Assembly: GCA_046263155.1 (NCBI GenBank)
Contig: JBHELF010000091.1
Location: 1 to 11,806 of the forward strand
Origin: DATADF01 sp046263155
Lineage (GTDB): Bacteria; Actinomycetota; CADDZG01; WHSQ01
Direction of reading: 5' to 3'
Length of the DNA stretch: 11,806 nucleotides
Shown here in pieces: positions 7,251 through 11,806 of this stretch. The notes beneath the pieces were generated by a model that did not search any database, was not told the origin of the DNA, and saw nothing but the letters and a program-made list of their open reading frames with translations. The position numbers and the translations under genes were made by a program. How positions within the stretch are numbered: the first letter of the stretch is position 1; each line of letters opens with the position of its first letter.

Positions 7251-7960
7251 GCGCACGCCCGGCGGAGTTTCGCCCCATGCGGGACAACTGGGGAGCACGG
7301 GCCTCGAAGGATTTTGGCCCCTTCCTCGTGCTGGGCTTTATTGCTGCAGGTGTCGTGGGACTCCCCGCGCTGGTCCTCGGTCTCCTGTTCGGTCCGGCGA
7401 TCGCCACCGCGGTTGCCGCGTCGATCGGAATCGGACTGGCCTTCTGGGTCGCGTCCCAGGGCCGGCTCGCGTTACGAAGCATGGGGGCCCGGCCCGCAGG
7501 CTCCGAGGCCCCGCGCGCGGCACATCTCCTACATGAACTGGCCCGCGAGTTGTCCGTCCCCGAGCCGAGTCTGTGGATCTCAGCATCCGCGGAGAACAAT
7601 GCCCTGGTCTGTAATGCGGGCGGCCCGGCGCTCTTATTGACCACTGCCTTGCTCGAGCAATATACGCGCACCGAGCTCGAGGCTGTGGTGGTGCACTGCT
7701 TGTGCCGTTGCGGCGCGAAGGATTTGAAGCGTGCGCAAGTGGCGTCTGCGTTCGGCGGTCTCGGGTTGCGTTTTGCTTCACCCATCGGCGACGCGGATGA
7801 TGTAATCGCGGCATCTCTGACTCGTTACCCACCCGCGCTCGCGTCGGCCATACGCAAGGCAAGCATCGGCTCTCCTCGTTGGGCGGCCTTCTGGTTCGTC
7901 GCGGATCGCGCGCCGCATCGACCCGTAACGGATAGAATCGCCCTGCTCGCAGATCTCTAA
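7241..7960 (+). CDS. HtpX/M48-like membrane protein with a lost zinc-protease site
   Basis: The 239-residue protein has two predicted membrane helices (about 25-48 and 51-72). These are followed by a soluble part that follows the order of M48 (HtpX-type) metalloproteases: LLHELARELSVPEPSLWIS (96-114), ENNALVCNAGGPALLLTTALLE (118-139), the helix TELEAVVVH (144-152), DADDVIAASLTRYPPALASAI (184-204) and HRPVTDRIALL (226-236). The zinc motif HExxH is absent: the aligned stretch is HCLCRC (152-157). The usual glutamate ligand before the later Ala-Asp is also not present. It is therefore probably not a zinc protease; three cysteines now crowd the site. The membrane helices that HtpX carries between motif and third ligand are missing too. 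The ATG at 7241 has GGAG 9 bases upstream; ATG 7247, forming ATGA with the upstream stop, is the alternative (237 residues). The reading frame is intact. Family assignment is by pattern, moderate confidence. Confidence 0.75.
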   Translation: MVMSARPAEFRPMRDNWGARASKDFGPFLVLGFIAAGVVGLPALVLGLLFGPAIATAVAASIGIGLAFWVASQGRLALRSMGARPAGSEAPRAAHLLHELARELSVPEPSLWISASAENNALVCNAGGPALLLTTALLEQYTRTELEAVVVHCLCRCGAKDLKRAQVASAFGGLGLRFASPIGDADDVIAASLTRYPPALASAIRKASIGSPRWAAFWFVADRAPHRPVTDRIALLADL

Positions 7961-7980
7961 GCAGATCAATTTCCGAGTGG

Positions 7981-7994
7981 CGCGCTGCAGCGCG
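7981..7994. repeat. Perfect 14-base GC-rich palindrome
   Basis: CGCGCTGCAGCGCG reads the same on both strands, 20 bases after the stop of the M48-like gene. It could fold into a small hairpin in RNA or be a protein site. It lacks a following T-run, so by itself it is not a convincing terminator. It sits directly before the longer hairpin at 8001-8034. Confidence 0.5.
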
Positions 7995-8000
7995 TGTTAC

Positions 8001-8034
8001 CGTGAAAATGCGTCCTCTGGGGCGCGTTTTCGCG
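8001..8034 (+). terminator. Probable hairpin terminator after the lipoprotein/M48-like pair
   Basis: Two 15-base arms (8001-8015 and 8020-8034) pair completely around a TCTG loop, counting three G-T wobbles. The core is GCGTCC/GGGCGC, flanked by AAAA in the left arm and TTTT in the right arm, the arrangement of an intrinsic terminator with a short T-tract (8027-8030). It lies 40 bases after the stop at 7960 and 73 bases before the next gene. The T-tract is short and is followed by CGCG, so termination could be partial; the mirrored A-tract would also allow function on the other strand. Confidence 0.6.
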
Positions 8035-8106
8035 ACGGCGACGGCAACAATTTCGCCACGAACAAAGACATACGAGAGTGAATCCGACTAAGGGAGCGCG
8101 CGAAGA

Positions 8107-9150
8107 GTGAGCAGAAAAGCCAAACGGAGAGTGGGATTGGGCGGAGGGCTCGTCGTCCTCTCGGCCGCCATCTTCTTCTTGCTGGGGAATCGTCCGGGTG
8201 ACATTCCGGTTTTGGGTGCCGTTCTCGACCCGGCACCGGCGACTTGCCCGCTGAGCGGCGTAGAGCCTCGCCGCGAGGCCGTCCTAGGCCGTCCTGCCGT
8301 TGCCGTGAAAATCGAGAATGCTCCGATCGCTTATCCGCTGTCCGGCCTCGAACGCGCGGAGATCGTCTACGAGGAGCTGGTCGAAGGCGGAGCGACGCGC
8401 TTTATGGCCATCTACCACTGCACCGACACGGACAAAGCCGGACCCGTCCGGAGCGCCCGGATGATCGACCCGGCGATCATGCTGCCGCTGACGAGGATCC
8501 TCGGCTATTCCGGAGAGAACGATCATGTGCAGGCCGCCCTCGAGGAGGCGGAGATCGTGCGTCTGGACGAGGACAACGGAGGCGCGGGCTTGGTGCGCGT
8601 CGACCGGCCGGGCATCTCGTTCGAACACACGCTTTACGCGGACACCGGATTGCTGCGCCGTTTGGGCCGAAAGGTCTTCGACGATCCCCCACCGGAGGAC
8701 GTGTTTGTGTTCGGGGAGCTCGAGAGCGGCGGCCGCAGAGCGGGAGAGGTCCTGATCAATTTCAGCGCCGCGGGCACCCTGCGCTATGTGTGGTCGGAGG
8801 GCGGTTGGCTTCGATTCGAGGGAGATCAGCCATTCCTGGCCGAGAGCGGCGAGCAGATCGCGGTTGCGAATGTGTTGCTCGAGGAGCACGACGTGAATCT
8901 GTCACCGATCGTCGACTCCGCAGGGAATCCTTCAATCGAGATCGCGGACGCAACGGGGGAGGGCCGCGCCGTCCTATTCCGCGACGGACGGGCGATCAAG
9001 GGCCGCTGGATCCGCGACGACATTGACGAGGCCGCCCGTTTCGTTACAAAGTCGGGAGACACGATGACCTTCGCGCCGGGGTCCATCTGGATTCACCTCG
9101 TTCCCAGTAGCCGCGGGGAGGTCAAGGGGTCTTTCTCCTTTGCTAAATAG
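8107..9150 (+). CDS. DUF3048 (YerB-like) protein, N-terminal membrane anchor
   Basis: The 347-residue protein begins with a basic stretch (MSRKAKRR) and one hydrophobic helix (about 9-26) with no lipobox cysteine, so it is predicted to be anchored in the membrane with the rest outside. The N-terminal DUF3048 domain is recognised by CPLSG (47-51), RPAVAVKIENAP (62-73), GLERAEIVYEELVEGGATRFMA (80-101) and GPVRSAR. A C-terminal DUF3048 domain ends in FAPGSIWIHLVPSS and GSFSFAK. The family's function is unknown to me. The only cysteines, 47 and 105, could form a disulfide. The GTG start is supported by GGGAG 10 bases upstream (8092-8096). It is followed by a paralogue overlapping by 11 bases, so the two are likely co-expressed. 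About 72 bases of upstream sequence after the hairpin show no convincing promoter. Confidence 0.9.
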   Translation: MSRKAKRRVGLGGGLVVLSAAIFFLLGNRPGDIPVLGAVLDPAPATCPLSGVEPRREAVLGRPAVAVKIENAPIAYPLSGLERAEIVYEELVEGGATRFMAIYHCTDTDKAGPVRSARMIDPAIMLPLTRILGYSGENDHVQAALEEAEIVRLDEDNGGAGLVRVDRPGISFEHTLYADTGLLRRLGRKVFDDPPPEDVFVFGELESGGRRAGEVLINFSAAGTLRYVWSEGGWLRFEGDQPFLAESGEQIAVANVLLEEHDVNLSPIVDSAGNPSIEIADATGEGRAVLFRDGRAIKGRWIRDDIDEAARFVTKSGDTMTFAPGSIWIHLVPSSRGEVKGSFSFAK

Positions 9151-10177
9151 CAGTCGTTCTCTTGTTGCGCTTGCGTTCATCGCTCTCCTCGCGACCTCTT
9201 GCTCTGGAGATGAGCCGACGCCCTCCCCTCCCATCGCGGAGGCACCGAGCCCTACGCCGACCCCCGACCCGACCTGTCCGCTCACCGGCCTCGAGCCGCC
9301 GAGCCCGGCCGCGCTGGAGCGCCCCGCGATCGCTCTGAAGATCGAGAACTCGCCTGCCGCTCGTCCTCAACACGGCCTCGAAGACGCCGACCTGGTGTAC
9401 GAGGAAATCGTCGAGGGTGGAATCACGCGGTTCATGGCGATCTTTCACTGCGGGACGTCAAAGCAGGTGGGCCCGGTTCGCAGCGCGCGTTTCGATGACC
9501 CCAAGATCGCGCGTCCTTTCACCACGATGATCGCGTTCTCGGGGGCCAACGACATCGTCGAGACCGAACTTGAGAAGAGAGGCATCGCCGCGATCGACGA
9601 GGACGATGCTCCGGGGGCTCTGTTCCGCATTCCTCCGGGTGTTCTCGAGATCCACAATCTGTTTGGTCACGTCGAGAAGCTGCGCGCCCTGGCGCGCGAA
9701 AGAAACATTGAGCCTCCTCCTCAGAATTACTTCAAGTTCGATGCGGCTCCCACTTCAGAGGCACGCCGCGTGCGACGCATAACAGTCAACTTCACATCGG
9801 GGAACACCATCGAGTACCGGTGGAAGAAAGAGGCATGGCACCGGTACGAAGCAGGCCAGCCGTTCATGAGTGCTGCCGGCGAGCAGATCGCCGTCCCGAA
9901 CGTGTTGATACAGGAGGTGGAGGTCAACAACTCACCCCGGATCTTTGATGCTGCCGGAAATCCCTCTCCCGATATCGATCTCACCTCGAGTGGGCGCGCT
10001 CTTCTGTTCCGCGACGGAGCCCTTATCAACGGTAGATGGATCAGCAAGAAGGAGGGAACCGTCACGATCTTCGAGACCAAAGACGGGACCGCTTTCACCT
10101 TCGCCCCGGGTTCCATCTGGATCGCGCTGGTCCCATCCTCAAAGGGATCCGTAAGAGGTTCGTTCAGCTTTCGCTGA
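9140..10177 (+). CDS. DUF3048 (YerB-like) lipoprotein, paralogue of the preceding gene
   Basis: This 345-residue protein has a signal peptide ending in LLATSC (Cys21, an acceptable but not ideal lipobox), then a Pro/Ser/Thr-rich linker to about residue 44. The two DUF3048 domains follow: CPLTG (46-50), RPAIALKIENSPAARPQHGL (61-80), YEEIVEGGITRFMAIFHC (87-104), GPVRSARFDDPKIA, and at the end FAPGSIWIALVPSS with GSFSFR. It aligns along its length with the preceding protein, with about half of residues matching by eye in the best blocks (for example GEQIAV-NVL and AGNPS). After lipidated Cys21 only Cys46 and Cys104 remain, with the same 58-residue spacing as in the neighbour. The start is TTG at 9140, inside the end of the neighbour, with GGGG about 10 bases upstream; no other in-frame start keeps the signal peptide. 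Role unknown, probably cell-envelope. Confidence 0.9.
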   Translation: MLNSSRSLVALAFIALLATSCSGDEPTPSPPIAEAPSPTPTPDPTCPLTGLEPPSPAALERPAIALKIENSPAARPQHGLEDADLVYEEIVEGGITRFMAIFHCGTSKQVGPVRSARFDDPKIARPFTTMIAFSGANDIVETELEKRGIAAIDEDDAPGALFRIPPGVLEIHNLFGHVEKLRALARERNIEPPPQNYFKFDAAPTSEARRVRRITVNFTSGNTIEYRWKKEAWHRYEAGQPFMSAAGEQIAVPNVLIQEVEVNNSPRIFDAAGNPSPDIDLTSSGRALLFRDGALINGRWISKKEGTVTIFETKDGTAFTFAPGSIWIALVPSSKGSVRGSFSFR

Positions 10178-10313
10178 CGCGTCGGGTCTTTTCCGGGCTG
10201 CTCGGTACACGACGGACCGACTAACCACGGCGCGCGCCGGCGCTAGACTCAGATCGGAGAGCCCAGGTCAAGCGAACTTTTTTGGACGCTTCATCACAGC
10301 GGAGGCGGGACTC
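10178..10313. other. Gap before pdxS: GC-rich palindromes, no clear promoter
   Basis: This 136-base gap contains two overlapping palindromes, CGGCGCGCGCCG (10228-10239) and GCGCCGGCGC (10234-10243), just before a weak TAGACT (10244-10249) that could act as a -10 box but lacks a matching -35. A T6 run (10278-10283) lies inside a 5-base inverted repeat (AAGCG/CGCTT). I see no convincing terminator for the upstream pair and no riboswitch. The pdxS ribosome site GGAGG is at 10301-10305. Confidence 0.4.
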
Positions 10314-11210
10314 ATGGCAGACACTGCGAGAGAGGTTGGGGGAGCGCGCGTGAAGCGCGGGCTGGCCGAGATGCTGAAGGGTGGCGTCATCATGGACGTC
10401 ACCACGGCGGAGCAGGCCAAGATCGCCGAGGACGCGGGCGCGGTCGCAGTTATGGCACTCGAGCGCGTTCCCGCCGACATCCGAGCGCAGGGGGGTGTGG
10501 CCCGCATGGCCGACCCCGAGAAGGTCTCGGAGATCATGGATTCCGTTTCGATCCCGGTGATGGCCAAGTGCCGAATCGGGCACTTTGCCGAGGCCCAGGT
10601 GCTCCAGGCACTGGGCGTCGATTACATCGACGAATCCGAGGTGCTGACGCCTGCCGACGAGGCCCATCACGTGAACAAGTGGGACTTCACGGTGCCTTTC
10701 GTGTGCGGGGCCACCAACCTGGGAGAGGCGCTTCGGCGTCTGGGCGAGGGGGCCGCGATGGTCCGCTCCAAGGGGGAGGCGGGCACCGGCAACGTTGTCG
10801 AGGCTGTGCGCCATATGCGCGCGATCACCTCGTCTATTCGACGTCTCACCACGCTGTCGAACGAGGAGCAGGCGAGTGCGGCCAAGGAACTTCAGGCTCC
10901 GCTCGAGTTGGTGCGCGAGGTGGCGGCGGCGGGAAAGCTGCCCGTCGTCCTCTTCACCGCCGGCGGGATCGCGACTCCGGCCGACGCCGCGCTGATGATG
11001 CAGCTCGGCGCCGACGGCGTCTTCGTGGGTTCGGGGATCTTCAAAGCCGACGATCCGGCGACCAGAGCGCGAGCGATCGTAGAAGCGACGTCTTACTTCA
11101 ACGAGCCCGAGATCGTCGCCAAGGTCTCGCGCGGACTCGGCGAGGCAATGCCGGGGATCGAAACTTCAACGATGCCGGACACGGAGCGACTCGCCACTCG
11201 CGGTTGGTAA
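10314..11210 (+). CDS. pdxS: Pyridoxal 5'-phosphate synthase lyase subunit PdxS
   Basis: PdxS makes pyridoxal 5'-phosphate from ribose 5-phosphate, glyceraldehyde 3-phosphate and ammonia delivered by PdxT, in the DXP-independent route; the complex is normally 12 PdxS plus 12 PdxT. The 298-residue length is typical. Landmarks are MKGGVIMDV-type sequence (LKGGVIMDVT, 21-30, Asp28), the imine-forming lysine in VMAKCRIGHF (Lys85), DYIDESEVLTPAD (103-115) and the second lysine in RSKGEAGTGN (Lys153). These correspond to Asp24, Lys81 and Lys149 of Bacillus PdxS with a constant offset of four. The residue after Lys85 is Cys where Bacillus has Ala. The C-terminal tail (about 275-298), which covers the active site in known structures, is present. 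The ATG has GGAGG 8 bases upstream. pdxT follows after 13 bases. Confidence 0.98.
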   Translation: MADTAREVGGARVKRGLAEMLKGGVIMDVTTAEQAKIAEDAGAVAVMALERVPADIRAQGGVARMADPEKVSEIMDSVSIPVMAKCRIGHFAEAQVLQALGVDYIDESEVLTPADEAHHVNKWDFTVPFVCGATNLGEALRRLGEGAAMVRSKGEAGTGNVVEAVRHMRAITSSIRRLTTLSNEEQASAAKELQAPLELVREVAAAGKLPVVLFTAGGIATPADAALMMQLGADGVFVGSGIFKADDPATRARAIVEATSYFNEPEIVAKVSRGLGEAMPGIETSTMPDTERLATRGW

Positions 11211-11223
11211 TGGGCCGCTCTCT

Positions 11224-11806
11224 ATGAAGGTCGGTGTGCTGGGGCTCCAAGGAGATGTGCGTGAGCACGAGTACGCGCTCGTAGCCGCCGGCGCGACTCC
11301 AATCGTCGTCAAGCAGCAGGGTGAGCTGGAGGACGTCGACGCACTGATAATCCCCGGCGGCGAATCGACGACGATCGGCAAACTTCTGGATCGTTTCTCC
11401 CTGCTCGATCCCTTGAAGGAGCGAATTGCTGCCGGGATGCCCGTCTACGGAACGTGTGCCGGCTTGATCCTGATGGCCTCTGAGATCACGGCTCCGGAGA
11501 GGGCATCCGGAGCCGTTCACGACGCGCCTCACCGGCTCGACGTCATGGATATCGCGGTCGCGCGCAACGCCTATGGCCGTCAGATCGACTCCTTCGAGAC
11601 GGACCTCGACATCGACGGATTGGCCGAGCCCTTTCGCGCCGTTTTCATCCGTGCCCCCGTTGTTGAGCGGACCGGTCCCGATGTCGAGGTCTTGGCCACA
11701 TTCGACGAACGACCGGTCCTGCTGCGCCAGGGCCGCGTGCTCGGCTCGACTTTTCACCCGGAGATGACGGCCGATTCGCGACTGCACGAGCTGTTCATCG
11801 AGATGG
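11224..11806 (+). CDS. pdxT: Pyridoxal 5'-phosphate synthase glutaminase subunit PdxT (runs off right edge)
   Basis: PdxT is a class I glutamine amidotransferase that releases ammonia from glutamine and channels it to PdxS. From the ATG at 11224, 194 codons are visible with no stop; family members are about 190-200 residues, so only a few residues should be missing. The start MKVGVLGLQGDVREH is characteristic. The PGGESTT loop is at 44-50, the nucleophile in YGTCAGLILMA is Cys78, the signature RNAYGRQIDSFE is at 114-125, FIRAP at 141-145, and the His-Glu of the triad are His178 and Glu180 in STFHPE. There is no strong ribosome site in the 13-base gap after pdxS, so coupling to pdxS is likely. 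An out-of-frame ATG overlapping the pdxS stop leads nowhere. Confidence 0.97.
   Translation, partial: MKVGVLGLQGDVREHEYALVAAGATPIVVKQQGELEDVDALIIPGGESTTIGKLLDRFSLLDPLKERIAAGMPVYGTCAGLILMASEITAPERASGAVHDAPHRLDVMDIAVARNAYGRQIDSFETDLDIDGLAEPFRAVFIRAPVVERTGPDVEVLATFDERPVLLRQGRVLGSTFHPEMTADSRLHELFIEM

Noticed and set aside
10228..10243. Overlapping CG-alternating palindromes as an operator or terminator
   Set aside because: Short CG-alternating palindromes arise easily in such GC-rich DNA, and no T-run follows.
10244..10249. TAGACT as the -10 box of a pdxS promoter
   Set aside because: It matches only four of six bases and no -35 element is seen at 16-18 bases, so it was not listed as a promoter.
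11210..11227. ATG overlapping the pdxS stop as the pdxT start
   Set aside because: It is out of frame with PdxT and reaches a stop within a few codons. The MKVGVLGLQG start at 11224 fits the family.

Overview
The window reads as a piece of a high-GC bacterial chromosome, most likely an actinomycete-type (Actinomycetota) genome. The reasons are strongly G/C-ending codons, an arginine cluster in the order argC-J-B-D-R-G-H as in some streptomycetes, a glutamine-dependent PdxS/PdxT vitamin B6 synthase, an apparently leaderless argC promoter, and two DUF3048 (YerB-like) proteins. The assignment rests on gene order and protein families, not on a marker gene, and the lineage below phylum cannot be told. 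No RNA gene, insertion sequence, integrase or CRISPR array was seen. No gap between genes exceeds 150 bases.

Positions 1-6297 (minus strand) hold one tightly packed arginine operon, read from right to left: argC, argJ, argB, argD, argR, argG and the first 173 codons of argH, which runs off the left edge. Every junction overlaps by 4 to 20 bases, so the genes are probably co-transcribed and translationally coupled. Together they convert N-acetylglutamate to N-acetylornithine (ArgB, ArgC, ArgD), recycle the acetyl group (ArgJ) and turn citrulline into arginine (ArgG, ArgH). Ornithine carbamoyltransferase (argF) is not in the cluster. The operon encodes its own repressor, ArgR. Upstream of argC there is a near-perfect ARG-box palindrome touching a consensus TATAAT box, placed so that transcription would start at or one base before the argC ATG.

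Positions 6372-7960 (plus strand, divergent from argC) hold two translationally coupled cell-envelope genes. The first is an unrecognised lipoprotein. The second is a two-helix membrane protein that looks like a small HtpX/M48 metalloprotease whose zinc site has been replaced by a cysteine-rich HCLCRC stretch. A palindrome and a long hairpin (8001-8034, probable terminator) follow.

Positions 8107-10177 (plus strand) hold a tandem pair of DUF3048 paralogues that overlap by 11 bases. One is membrane-anchored by an N-terminal helix and the other is a lipoprotein. Each has exactly two cysteines in the exported domain, 58 residues apart in both.

Positions 10314-11806 (plus strand) hold pdxS and nearly all of pdxT, the two subunits of the DXP-independent pyridoxal 5'-phosphate synthase. 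The most noteworthy items are the degenerate M48-like protein, the leaderless ARG-box promoter and the DUF3048 pair. I did not find convincing evidence for a wholly new multi-gene system.
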